Shown here in pieces: positions 1 to 7,545 of a stretch of DNA of 64,000 bases (position 1 is the first letter of the stretch; each line of letters starts with the position of its first letter). The notes beneath the pieces were generated by a model that was not told where the DNA came from, searched no databases, and saw only the letters and a list, made by a program, of their open reading frames with translations. Origin of the DNA: Saccharothrix obliqua (GTDB lineage Bacteria > Actinomycetota > Actinomycetes > Mycobacteriales > Pseudonocardiaceae); assembly GCF_019375475.1 (NCBI RefSeq), contig NZ_JAHXGQ010000006.1, forward strand, positions 186,001-250,000, written 5' to 3'. The position numbers and the translations under genes were made by a program.

Positions 1-2
1 TG

Positions 3-1208
3 TTGTTCGCCGTGTTCCTGGGCGGTCCGGGCAACGGCGCGAAGCCGGTGGACCACGCCGACGTGCTGCGGTTCCACGAGCCGGTGTCGGTGACCACCGC
101 CGAGCAGGTGCGGCTCCAGGTCGTGGTGCCGATGGAGCTGTCGGCGACGGGCCAGGTCAACGGTGGCCGCGCGGACGGCGACGTGTTCTGGACGCCCGGC
201 ACGTACACCGTCGGCAAGGGCACGGTGCTGCGGTTCGAGGCAGGCGCGCCGGTGCCGGTGGTGGAGGGTTCGCCGACCGACAACGAGCACTGGCTGAAAC
301 CGCAGACCGGTGGCCCGAGCGGGTTGTTCGAGACGTACTCGCTGATCTTCGCGACGTTCCTGGGCACGATGGGCCTGCCGCACGTGCTGGTGCGGTTCTA
401 CACGAACCCGGACGGGCGGGCGGCGCGGCGCACGGCGTTGCACGTGCTGTACCTGCTGGGCCTGTTCTACGTGTTCCCGACGGTGCTCGGGGTGATCTCC
501 CGGCTGTACCTGCCGGAACTGCTGGTGTCCGGCAAGACGGACGCGGCGGTGCTGCTGCTGCCGGAGACGATGCAGCCGAACCTGCTGGGCCAGGTGCTGG
601 GCGCGGTGGTGGCGGCGGGCGCGTTCGCGGCGTTCCTGTCCACGTCGTCGGGTCTCGTGGTGAGCGTGGCCGGTGTGGTGTCGACGGACATCCTGCCGGG
701 CAAGGTGCGCGACTTCCGGTGGGCGACGGTGCTGACGGGCGCGGTGGCGATCGGGTTGGCGCTGGTGCTGCCGCGGTCGGACGCGTCGTTGACGGTGGCG
801 ATGTCGTTCGCGCTGGCGGCGTCGACGTTCTGCCCGCTGCTGGTGCTGGGCATCTGGTGGCGCGGCCTGACGTGGGTGGGCGCGGTCGCGGGTCTCGTGG
901 TGGGCGGCGGCCTGGTGATCGGGTCGCAGGCGATCACGGTGATCAGCTCGTACACGGGCGGCTGGGCGCCGTCGGTGTTCTCGATGCCCGCGCTGGTCAC
1001 GGTGCCGGTGTCGTTCCTGACCATGGTGATGATCAGCAAGCTGACCAGCCGGCGGCGGCCGGAGGACGTGAACCAGATCCTGCTGCGGTTCCACGCGCCG
1101 GACCCGCTGGGCTTCATGCGGGACCGGGACGTGCAGCGGTTCGGCACGGCGGAGGAGAAGGCACGCCTGGCCGAGCGCCGCGACCCGCGGGCGTGGGACC
1201 AGCCCTGA
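3..1208 (+). CDS. Sodium:solute symporter, ActP-like (5' end outside window)
   Basis: This is the C-terminal part of a solute:sodium symporter of the cation/acetate (ActP) group, an inner-membrane carboxylate importer. The reading frame is open to the left edge, so the N-terminal helices are missing; the TTG at position 3 is almost certainly internal. About 100 visible residues form an extracytoplasmic stretch, then hydrophobic segments follow, including GLPHVLVRFYT, which matches GLPHILMRFYT in the second symporter at 1945-3531. The C-terminal tail after KLTSRRRPEDV is hydrophilic and cytoplasmic. Substrate cannot be assigned from sequence; acetate or another short carboxylate is the family expectation. 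It lies upstream of a DUF485/symporter pair on the same strand but is separated from it by 383 bases, so it is probably a separate transcript. Confidence 0.85.
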   Translation: MFAVFLGGPGNGAKPVDHADVLRFHEPVSVTTAEQVRLQVVVPMELSATGQVNGGRADGDVFWTPGTYTVGKGTVLRFEAGAPVPVVEGSPTDNEHWLKPQTGGPSGLFETYSLIFATFLGTMGLPHVLVRFYTNPDGRAARRTALHVLYLLGLFYVFPTVLGVISRLYLPELLVSGKTDAAVLLLPETMQPNLLGQVLGAVVAAGAFAAFLSTSSGLVVSVAGVVSTDILPGKVRDFRWATVLTGAVAIGLALVLPRSDASLTVAMSFALAASTFCPLLVLGIWWRGLTWVGAVAGLVVGGGLVIGSQAITVISSYTGGWAPSVFSMPALVTVPVSFLTMVMISKLTSRRRPEDVNQILLRFHAPDPLGFMRDRDVQRFGTAEEKARLAERRDPRAWDQP

Positions 1209-1591
1209 CGCCACCGGGGCGGTGTGGTGTTCGCCACGGGCGGTGGTGGCGGCGGGGGTTCGCAGGCGGTTGGCGCGTGCGTGCCCGCCACTGGTGCCGC
1301 CGGGTTCGCGCGCCACCCGTTCAGCCCTGCGCCCTGACCGCGTTTCGTGAGGAAGCCTCTCGATCAGGTGAGATGGCGTAACTCGATTCAGCTACAGCCG
1401 AGGTTCACTTCGGGGCAAGGTTGTTCGTCTCAGCATTCCTACCGCTCATCGCATCACTCGACTGTTGAGCGCAAGTGCACCTACGGGGTCTTTCAGACGT
1501 GACCCACGTCTCCTTACCGTCTGCGCGTACCGGGACGCGCTGGAGGTGTCTTCGCGGCGTTCCCGACGTGGACAAGTGCGAGGAGGGGATC
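1209..1591. other. Intergenic region upstream of the DUF485/actP pair
   Basis: There is no convincing gene here. The first part is GC-rich and low in coding character. From about 1350 the base composition drops (for example around 1375-1480), as expected for a promoter region of the downstream DUF485/symporter operon. No operator could be named. The region ends in a strong Shine-Dalgarno, AGGAGGGG at 1581-1588, four bases before the GTG at 1592. Confidence 0.5.
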
Positions 1592-1948
1592 GTGAGCACC
1601 ACCCAGAACGCGGCGGACGGCGCCGCCCCCACCGGGGCGACGCCGGACTGGGGCGCCGCGCAGGCCGGTCCCGATTTCGTCGAACTCCGCCGCAGGTTGC
1701 GGAACTTCGTGTTCCCCATGGCGGGGCTGTTCCTCGCCTGGTACCTGCTCTACGCCGTGCTCGCCGACTACGCCCACGAGTTCATGTCCCGCAAGCTCGT
1801 CGGCAACATCAACGTCGGTCTGGTCTTCGGCCTTCTCCAGTTCGTGTCCACGTTCCTCATCACCACCCTTTACGTGCGGCACGCGAACAAGAACCTCGAC
1901 CCCCGTGCGGAGGCGATCCGGGAGCGACTGGAAGGGACACAGCAGTGA
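1592..1948 (+). CDS. DUF485 membrane protein, symporter partner
   Basis: A small membrane protein of 118 residues with a DUF485 domain, the family of YjcH that is encoded next to ActP acetate permeases. It has a hydrophilic N-terminus of about 35 residues, then LRNFVFPMAGLFLAWYLLYA as the first membrane segment and a second around LVFGLLQFVSTFLITTLYV, followed by a short charged tail. The start at GTG 1592 is chosen because AGGAGGGG lies just upstream; the frame stays open further upstream but that stretch has no family similarity and no ribosome site. The stop overlaps the GTG start of the symporter gene by four bases, so the two are translationally coupled. The exact role of DUF485 proteins is not established; association with the transporter is inferred from constant linkage. 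Confidence 0.9.
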   Translation: MSTTQNAADGAAPTGATPDWGAAQAGPDFVELRRRLRNFVFPMAGLFLAWYLLYAVLADYAHEFMSRKLVGNINVGLVFGLLQFVSTFLITTLYVRHANKNLDPRAEAIRERLEGTQQ

Positions 1949-3531
1949 ACAGCAACGCCCTGCTGAACACGGGGATCTTCGCCCTGTTCGTCGTCGCCAC
2001 CCTGTTCATCGTGATCCGCGCCAGCCGCAACACCAGGACGGCGGCCGACTACCTCGCGGCGGGCCGCGCGTTCACCGGGCCCCAGAACGGCATCGCGATC
2101 GCGGGCGACTACCTGTCCGCCGCGTCGTTCCTGGGCATCGCGGGCGCGATCGCCGTCTACGGCTACGACGGCTTCCTGTACTCGATCGGCTTCCTGGTCG
2201 CGTGGCTGGTGGCGTTGCTGCTGGTCGCCGAACTGCTGCGGAACACCGGCAAGTACACGATGGGCGACGTCCTGAGCTTCCGGATGCGGCAGCGCCCGGT
2301 GCGCGCCGCGGCGGCCACGTCCACCATGGCCGTGTCGTTCTTCTACCTGCTGGCGCAGATGGCGGGCGCGGGCGGCCTGGTCGCGTTGCTGCTCGGCATC
2401 GACGGCAAGCTGGGGCAGGCCCTGGTCATCGCCGTCGTCGGCGCCCTGATGATCGCCTACGTGCTGATCGGCGGCATGAAGGGCACGACCTGGGTGCAGA
2501 TCATCAAGGCGGTCCTGCTGATCGTCGGCGCGGGCGTGATGACGGTGTGGGTGCTCGCCAAGTACGGGCTGAACCTGTCGTCGCTGCTCGGGTCCGCCGT
2601 CGAGAACGCGCCCAAGGCGGGCGAGAAGCTGCTCGGCCCCGGCCTCCAGTACGGCGCGAGCGGCACCACCAAGCTCGACTTCCTGTCCCTGGCGCTGGCC
2701 CTCGTGCTCGGCACCGCCGGCCTGCCGCACATCCTGATGCGCTTCTACACCGTGCCCACGGCCAAGGAGGCCCGCCGGTCGGTGGTGTGGGCGATCTGGC
2801 TGATCGGCCTGTTCTACCTGTTCACGCTGGTGCTCGGGTACGGCGCGGCGGCGCTGGTCGGGCCGGAGAAGATCCTCGGCGCGCCCGGCAAGGCCAACTC
2901 CGCGGCCCCGCTGCTGGCCGAGGCGCTGGGCGGGCCGCTGCTGCTGGGCCTGATCGCCGCCGTCGCGTTCGCCACCATCCTCGCGGTCGTCGCCGGTCTG
3001 ACGATCACCGCGTCGGCGTCGTTCGCGCACGACATCTACGCCAACATCATCAAGAAGGGCCAGGTGGAGGACAAGGACGCCGAGGTGCGGGTGGCGCGGC
3101 GGACCGCGATCGTGATCGGCGTCGTGTCCATCCTCGGCGGCATCGCGGCGAACGGGCAGAACATCGCGTTCCTGGTGGCGCTGGCGTTCGCGGTGGCCGC
3201 GTCGGCGAACCTGCCGACCATCCTCTACTCGTTGTTCTGGAAGCGGTTCAACACCTCGGGCGCGTTGTGGTCGATCTACGGCGGCCTCGTCGTGACGATC
3301 ACGCTGATCGTGTTGTCGCCCGCCGTGTCGGGCAAGCCGTCGTCGATGTTCCCGAACGCCGACTTCGACCTGTTCCCGCTGTCCAACCCGGGCATCGTGT
3401 CGATCCCGGTGGCGTTCCTGCTCGGCTACCTCGGCACGGTGCTGTCGAAGGAGCGCGACGACGCCAAGTACGCCGAGATGGAGGTCCGCGCGCTCACCGG
3501 CGTGGGCGCGGAGAAGGCGGTCTCGCACTGA
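1945..3531 (+). CDS. Cation/acetate symporter (ActP-like)
   Basis: A full-length sodium:solute symporter of 528 residues, close to the usual 530-550 for ActP. The start is GTG 1945, inside GTGA overlapping the DUF485 stop. Visible family signatures are AADYLAAGRAFTGPQNGIAIAG and SAASFLGIAGAIAVYGYDG near the N-terminus and GLPHILMRFYT in the middle. Many hydrophobic segments are consistent with 13 transmembrane helices. Expected role is uptake of acetate or a related short carboxylate driven by a cation gradient. The preceding DUF485 gene is the standard operon partner. The truncated protein at 3-1208 is a paralogue, so this strain holds two such transporters side by side. A hairpin terminator follows directly. 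Confidence 0.92.
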   Translation: MNSNALLNTGIFALFVVATLFIVIRASRNTRTAADYLAAGRAFTGPQNGIAIAGDYLSAASFLGIAGAIAVYGYDGFLYSIGFLVAWLVALLLVAELLRNTGKYTMGDVLSFRMRQRPVRAAAATSTMAVSFFYLLAQMAGAGGLVALLLGIDGKLGQALVIAVVGALMIAYVLIGGMKGTTWVQIIKAVLLIVGAGVMTVWVLAKYGLNLSSLLGSAVENAPKAGEKLLGPGLQYGASGTTKLDFLSLALALVLGTAGLPHILMRFYTVPTAKEARRSVVWAIWLIGLFYLFTLVLGYGAAALVGPEKILGAPGKANSAAPLLAEALGGPLLLGLIAAVAFATILAVVAGLTITASASFAHDIYANIIKKGQVEDKDAEVRVARRTAIVIGVVSILGGIAANGQNIAFLVALAFAVAASANLPTILYSLFWKRFNTSGALWSIYGGLVVTITLIVLSPAVSGKPSSMFPNADFDLFPLSNPGIVSIPVAFLLGYLGTVLSKERDDAKYAEMEVRALTGVGAEKAVSH

Positions 3532-3537
3532 AGCACC

Positions 3538-3568
3538 CGCTTCCCCCGTCCTGGTGACGGGGGGAGCG
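3538..3568 (+). terminator. Hairpin terminator after symporter gene
   Basis: The arms CCCCCGTC (3543-3550) and GACGGGGG (3556-3563) pair around the loop CTGGT and extend outward with one wobble pair. It lies 12 bases after the symporter stop and before the rhodanese gene. No T-tract follows, which is normal for high-GC actinomycetes. Confidence 0.7.
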
Positions 3569-3615
3569 GCCCGCCTTATCCCGGCCTCACCGGTCGCCGT
3601 GGCAGCATTGTCCCC

Positions 3616-3954
3616 GTGACCGTTCCCAGTGTTGACGTGTCGGCGGTGCCGACCGAACTGCCCGACGGCAAGGTCCTGCTCGACGTCCGCGAAGCCGACG
3701 AGTGGACCGCCGGCCACGCGCCCGGCGCACTGCACCTGCCGATGAGCGAACTCGCGCAGCGGCTGGGCGAGCTGCCCGACGGCGTCGAGTTCTACGTGGT
3801 CTGCCGGGCGGGCGGCCGGTCCGCGCGGGTGACGCAGTACCTGAACGCCAACGGCTGGGACGCGACCAACGTCGACGGCGGTATGCAGGTGTGGGCGGCT
3901 CAGGGCCGTCCCCTCGTCGGCGAGGTCGAGGGCGCGGAGCCGGAGGTCATCTGA
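3616..3954 (+). CDS. Single-domain rhodanese-like protein
   Basis: A 112-residue single rhodanese domain. The active-site loop is CRAGGRSAR, with the catalytic cysteine at about residue 63, and the N-terminal DVREADEWTAGHAPGALHLP segment is the classic CH2 motif region. Such proteins move sulfane sulfur between thiols in the cytoplasm; the physiological acceptor cannot be read from the sequence. The start is GTG 3616. It ends two bases before the ATG of the DUF4328 membrane protein, so the two genes are probably cotranscribed, although no functional link is known. Confidence 0.93.
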   Translation: MTVPSVDVSAVPTELPDGKVLLDVREADEWTAGHAPGALHLPMSELAQRLGELPDGVEFYVVCRAGGRSARVTQYLNANGWDATNVDGGMQVWAAQGRPLVGEVEGAEPEVI

Positions 3955-3956
3955 GC

Positions 3957-4859
3957 ATGGCGCTCCAGCCGATGCGCGTGGACTGGGTGGCGTCCCCGCC
4001 GCCCGGGGCGTACTCGCGCCGTCCGCTGGGTGCGCCGCCGCGGCCGTACAGCGGGCCGCCGTCCTACCCCGTGCCGCCCCGCTGGGGCTTCCCGCTGCTG
4101 GCGTGGCGTTGGCCGACGTCGGTCGCGACGGACGCCGAGCCCGCCGGCTCCGTGGCGCAGGCGCAGCGGCTGGCGCGGACCGCGTCGCACGTGCTGGTGC
4201 TCGCCTGCGTGACCGCGCTGTGGGCCGCGGGCAGCGAGGTGTGGCGGTACGTGCTGGTGTTGTCGAGCCGGTACGGCGCGTTGCCCGCGGGCACGGTCGA
4301 CGTGTCGGACGCGATGGTGCGTGCGTCGTCCGCGGTGGCGTTGCTCGCCGCGGCGGCGGCGTTGGTGTTCACCGTGCTGTGGTTGCGCCGCGCCCGCGCC
4401 GCCGCCTCGTCCGCCGCCGGTTACCGCCCGGCCCGGTCCGACACCGAGGTGCTGGTGGGCGTGCTGGTGCCGGGGTTGAACCTGGTGGTGCCCGGTTCGG
4501 TGGCGGCCGAGTTGGAGCACACGGCGTTGCGGCTGCCCGCCGACATCCGTCCCCGGCCGTCCCGGCTGGTGCGGTGGTGGTGGGGGCTGTGGGTGGTCAC
4601 CGTGCTGTGCACGGCGTTCACCGTGGTGTGGTCGTTCCGGTCGGGCGTGCAGGCGTTGGCGGACGGCGTGCTGCTGCACGCGGTGTCCGACGTGCTGGCC
4701 GCCGCGACCGCCGCCGTGACGGCGGTCCTGGTCCGGCGGATCACGGCGTCGCTGCTGCCCGTGCCGACGTCGGCGTTGCGGCGGATGCGCGTGGTGGACG
4801 TGCAGGGCGCCCCGGAGCCGGTGCTGCGGGCCGCCCGGCCGGCGGGTTCACCGCGTTGA
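3957..4859 (+). CDS. DUF4328 membrane protein
   Basis: A 300-residue protein with a proline-rich N-terminus (PPGAYSRRPLGAPPRPYSGPP) followed by four hydrophobic segments, around residues 75-95, 120-145, 200-220 and 235-260. The arrangement and the conserved PGLNLVVPGSVAAELEHTAL segment match the actinobacterial DUF4328 family of unknown function. The start is ATG 3957, two bases after the rhodanese stop. A proline-rich cytoplasmic tail before membrane helices is common in actinomycete envelope proteins. No enzymatic motif is visible. Confidence 0.8.
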   Translation: MALQPMRVDWVASPPPGAYSRRPLGAPPRPYSGPPSYPVPPRWGFPLLAWRWPTSVATDAEPAGSVAQAQRLARTASHVLVLACVTALWAAGSEVWRYVLVLSSRYGALPAGTVDVSDAMVRASSAVALLAAAAALVFTVLWLRRARAAASSAAGYRPARSDTEVLVGVLVPGLNLVVPGSVAAELEHTALRLPADIRPRPSRLVRWWWGLWVVTVLCTAFTVVWSFRSGVQALADGVLLHAVSDVLAAATAAVTAVLVRRITASLLPVPTSALRRMRVVDVQGAPEPVLRAARPAGSPR

Positions 4860-4867
4860 TCGCGGCG

Positions 4868-4889
4868 AACCCCCGGCGGTCGCGGGGTT
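4868..4889. terminator. Bidirectional hairpin between convergent genes
   Basis: AACCCC (4868-4873) pairs with GGGGTT (4884-4889). It lies between the DUF4328 gene (+) and the Thr/Pro-rich gene (-), and its distal arm overlaps the last codon region of the latter. It could stop transcription from both sides. Confidence 0.5.
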
Positions 4890-5268
4890 ACCGGTGCGTG
4901 GTGGTCGGCCAGGCCGGCGTGCTGGGCCGCGTGGTGTGCGTCGGCCGCGTGGTGTAGGTCGTGGTGGGGACGCTCGGCCTGGTCGTGTGAGTCGTGGGGA
5001 CGCTGGGCCTGGTGGTCGTCGGCGCGCTCGGCCGCGTGGTGACGGTGGGCCGGGGCGTGCTCGGCCACGTGGTGGTCGGCCAGGTCGGGGTGCTCGGCCG
5101 GGTGGTGGTCGGCCAGGCCGGGGTGCTGGGTCGGGTGGTGGCCACCGGCGCGGACGGTGCCGGCTCGGCCAACGCGGTCATGGTCGCGCCGCCGACCAGC
5201 AGCACGCCCATCGAGACCACGGCCGCCACCGCGGCCCGACGGGTGCGCAGCGCCCTGGGGTAACGCAT
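4888..5268 (-). CDS. Secreted Thr/Pro/Ser-rich repeat protein
   Basis: A 126-residue protein with a clear signal peptide: MRYPRALRTRR, then a hydrophobic stretch AAVAAVVSMGVLLVGGATM and a likely cleavage after ALA. The rest is low-complexity threonine, proline and serine built from imperfect repeats such as TRPSTPAWPTT and TRPSVPTTHT. The composition resembles a mucin-like, possibly O-mannosylated, wall-spanning segment. The start ATG at 5268 is preceded by AGGAGGACTC. It lies downstream of the sigma-factor and membrane-protein genes on the same strand, 80 bases after the latter, and may belong to that transcript. No globular domain or anchor motif is visible, so function is unknown. Confidence 0.7.
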   Translation of the reverse strand: MRYPRALRTRRAAVAAVVSMGVLLVGGATMTALAEPAPSAPVATTRPSTPAWPTTTRPSTPTWPTTTWPSTPRPTVTTRPSAPTTTRPSVPTTHTTRPSVPTTTYTTRPTHTTRPSTPAWPTTTHR

Positions 5269-5348
5269 GGGAGTCCTCCTCGGGAAAGGGGAACGTCGGT
5301 CCGCTCCCGTGATCTCCACGCGGGCCGGTGCGGTTCTGTTGCAGCGGT

Positions 5349-5699
5349 TCAGCGGCGGCCGGAGAACCGGGAGGACGTCGGCGCCGTGGTGGTCGTCAGC
5401 CAACGGCTGGTGACGGTCGGTCGCGAGGTGGTCCGCTCGGTGACCGAGGGCGGCGTCGGCGGTGCGGTGGTGACGGGTCGGGTGGCCGGCTCGACCGGTG
5501 CGGTGCCCCGGCCGGCCAGTCCCAGCGCGGTCACCACGACCAGCAGCACGGCGGCGGCCGTGACCAGGGGTGCGATCCGGCGCACCGCGGCACGCCGAGC
5601 CGCCGCACGGGCGCGGATGGCCGGGCCGGACAGGGAGGAGCGCACGTCGGCGGCCCGCTCGGCGAGCACCCGCCGCAGCTCTTCCTCGACGTCAGCCAT
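5349..5699 (-). CDS. Single-pass membrane protein, possible anti-sigma factor
   Basis: A 116-residue protein with a charged cytoplasmic N-terminus (MADVEEELRRVLAERAADV, about 40 residues), one transmembrane segment around IAPLVTAAAVLLVVVTALGLAG and a Thr/Pro-rich outer tail. Its ATG at 5699 overlaps the end of the sigma-factor gene by eight bases, so it is translationally coupled. Placement right after an ECF-type sigma factor and the topology are those expected of an anti-sigma factor or membrane regulator, but no zinc-binding anti-sigma motif is present, so the role is inferred from position only. Confidence 0.7.
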   Translation of the reverse strand: MADVEEELRRVLAERAADVRSSLSGPAIRARAAARRAAVRRIAPLVTAAAVLLVVVTALGLAGRGTAPVEPATRPVTTAPPTPPSVTERTTSRPTVTSRWLTTTTAPTSSRFSGRR

Positions 5700-6195
5700 G
5701 GTTCCTCCACGCACGCTCCGGCTCACCGATCGCCGACCTCAGCGCCGCCAACCCGCGGCTGACGTGGGACCGCACGGTCGGCACCCGGCACCCGAGGACA
5801 CCCGCGATCTCCTGGTCCGTGAGGTCCTCGTAGTACCGCAGGACGACGGCCGCGCGCTGCTGCCGCGGTAGTTTGCGCAGCAGTCGCCACAACCGCTCGT
5901 CCGCCTCGTCCCGGGCCGGGTCGAAGTGCGCTTCCTCCGGCAGGTCCGTGCCGACCGGCCGGATGTGCCGGTTGCTCCACCTCCGCCGCCACGACAGGTA
6001 CTCGTTCGTCACCGCGCGCCGGACGTACGCGTACGCCGTCGCGGGCGTCAGGCGCTCCCAGCGCGGGTAAACGCGCACCAGCACGTCCTGCACCATGTCC
6101 TCGGCGTCCGCCCGGCTGCCGGACAGGAGGACCGCGTACCGGACCAGGCCCTGCTGGTGCTCGTGGACGAACTCGTCGAACGACGCTGCCCCCAA
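5692..6195 (-). CDS. SigE-family ECF RNA polymerase sigma factor
   Basis: A group 4 sigma factor of about 167 residues. Region 2 is visible as FDEFVHEHQQGLVRYAVLLSG and DAEDMVQDVLVRVYPRW; region 4 ends with LTDQEIAGVLGCRVPTVRSH, a helix-turn-helix that reads the -35 element. The two regions are separated by a short linker, as in the actinobacterial SigE-like subgroup. The start is uncertain: TTG 6195 follows a GGACGGAGAG stretch and gives the expected length; GTG 6282 would add 29 unlike residues. The stop overlaps the downstream membrane-protein ATG, which suggests control by that protein. The divergent GDPD gene begins 152 bases away. Confidence 0.88.
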   Translation of the reverse strand: MGAASFDEFVHEHQQGLVRYAVLLSGSRADAEDMVQDVLVRVYPRWERLTPATAYAYVRRAVTNEYLSWRRRWSNRHIRPVGTDLPEEAHFDPARDEADERLWRLLRKLPRQQRAAVVLRYYEDLTDQEIAGVLGCRVPTVRSHVSRGLAALRSAIGEPERAWRNHG

Positions 6196-6347
6196 CCCGC
6201 TCTCCGTCCTGCCGGCGCCCCCGTCCGCACTGACATGACGCCGCTCGGCCCCGTGTTGTTGCTCCTGTGACCGGCGGCACACGGGTGTCGCCGGTTGTTC
6301 AGTCGCAGTTCGTCGGCGTGGGGGCTGGTGCGTGCCACGGTGGCCGT

Positions 6348-7439
6348 ATGCGGGTCGTTGTGGTGGCGTTGGTGATGGCGTTGGCGGTGCCCGGGGTCGC
6401 CGCCGCGAGCCGGCGGTTCGACCTCCAGGCCCACCGCGGTGGGCTCGGGTTGACGGTGGAGAGCACACTGGCCGCCTTCGGGAGGGCGTTGGAGGTCGGT
6501 GTCTCCACGTTGGAGCTGGACGTGCAGATCACCCGTGACGGGCGGGACGTGGTGACGCACGACCGGCGGACCAACCCGGCCAAGTGCGTCGACACCGCGC
6601 CCGCGACACCCGGTGACCCGGACTTCCCGTACGCGGGCAAGTACGTGAAGGACCTGACGTTCGCGCAGGTGCGCACGCTGGACTGCGGGTCGCGCCGCGC
6701 GCCCGACCACCCGGGCCAGCGCTTGTCGCCGGGTGCCCGGATGCCGACGCTGGCCGAGGTGTTCGCCCTCGCCCGCCGGTACCGGGCGTGGGACGTGCGG
6801 TTCAACATCGAGACGAAGGTGGAGGCCGCCGCGCCGCACGAGACGGCGCCGCGCGAGCAGTTCGTGGCGGTTACGGCGCGGGAAGTGCGCAGGTCGGGCT
6901 TCCTGCGCAACGTCACCATCCAGTCGTTCGACTGGGGCACGCTGATGCGCTGGCGGGAGGTCGAACCGCGGCTGCCGCTGGTCGCCCTCACCCAGCCGGA
7001 GTTCCTGCGGCCGGGTTCGCCGTGGACGGGCGGGCTCGACCTGGCCGATTTCGGCGGCAGCGTGGTGCGTGCCGTGCGGAGCTTCGGCGCGTCCGCCCTG
7101 TCACCGGTGCACGGCAACCCGCAGAACGGCCGGGTCGGCGACCCCGACTACGTCCCGTTCACCACGAAGGCGCTCGTGGACGAGGCGCACGCGCACGGGT
7201 TGAAGGTCATCCCGTGGACGGTCGACGACACCGCCACCATGCACAAGCTGATCGACGACGGCGTGGACGGCATCATCACCGACTACCCGGACCGGTTGCG
7301 CACGGTCCTGCGTGAGCGGGGTTTCCGGCTGCCGGAGCGGTACCGGCGCCCCAGCCCTACCGGGCCGCTGCCTTCCCGCGCCGATGGGGTGGTCCTGGAG
7401 GTTGCCGCCCCGCGCGAAACTTTCAGGGAGCCTGCCTGA
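6348..7439 (+). CDS. Secreted glycerophosphodiester phosphodiesterase
   Basis: A 363-residue GDPD-family enzyme that hydrolyses glycerophosphodiesters to glycerol 3-phosphate and an alcohol. A signal peptide (MRVVVVALVMALAVPGVAAA) places it outside the membrane. Catalytic motifs are FDLQAHRGG (first His), ESTLAAF, TLELDVQITRDG and VVTHD (second His); the barrel closes with VIPWTVDD and DGIITDYPD. The last residues, APRETFREPA, and the stop codon are encoded by a copy of the intergenic inverted repeat (7417-7445), so the natural C-terminus has been replaced or extended by the repeat. ATG 6348 is the first start before the signal peptide. A second, cytosolic paralogue is at 8872. Confidence 0.92.
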   Translation: MRVVVVALVMALAVPGVAAASRRFDLQAHRGGLGLTVESTLAAFGRALEVGVSTLELDVQITRDGRDVVTHDRRTNPAKCVDTAPATPGDPDFPYAGKYVKDLTFAQVRTLDCGSRRAPDHPGQRLSPGARMPTLAEVFALARRYRAWDVRFNIETKVEAAAPHETAPREQFVAVTAREVRRSGFLRNVTIQSFDWGTLMRWREVEPRLPLVALTQPEFLRPGSPWTGGLDLADFGGSVVRAVRSFGASALSPVHGNPQNGRVGDPDYVPFTTKALVDEAHAHGLKVIPWTVDDTATMHKLIDDGVDGIITDYPDRLRTVLRERGFRLPERYRRPSPTGPLPSRADGVVLEVAAPRETFREPA

Positions 7440-7445
7440 TAGTTA
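7417..7445. repeat. Intergenic inverted repeat, copy 1 (hybrid arms)
   Basis: The left arm is AACTTTCAGG, spacer GAGCCTG, right arm CCTGATAGTT, a hybrid of the two arm types of this family. It overlaps the last codons and stop of the GDPD gene. Upstream flank 7384-7416 (GGGGTGGTCCTGGAGG then TGCCGCCCC) is also shared with the copy at 42835, so the repeated unit is longer than the palindrome. Confidence 0.85.
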
Positions 7446-7545
7446 GCGCCCCGCCCGACCACCGTCCTCCCGCGCCGGCGGGGTGGTCCTGCCGGCTGCT
7501 GCCCCGCGCGCCAACCACCCGCCGGCCGCGTCACCCACGGGGCAG

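Noticed and set aside
1870..3735. Long antisense open frames opposite symporter, ABC-transporter and serS genes
   Set aside because: They are third-position GC shadows of clear genes, with arginine/histidine-rich composition and no family similarity.
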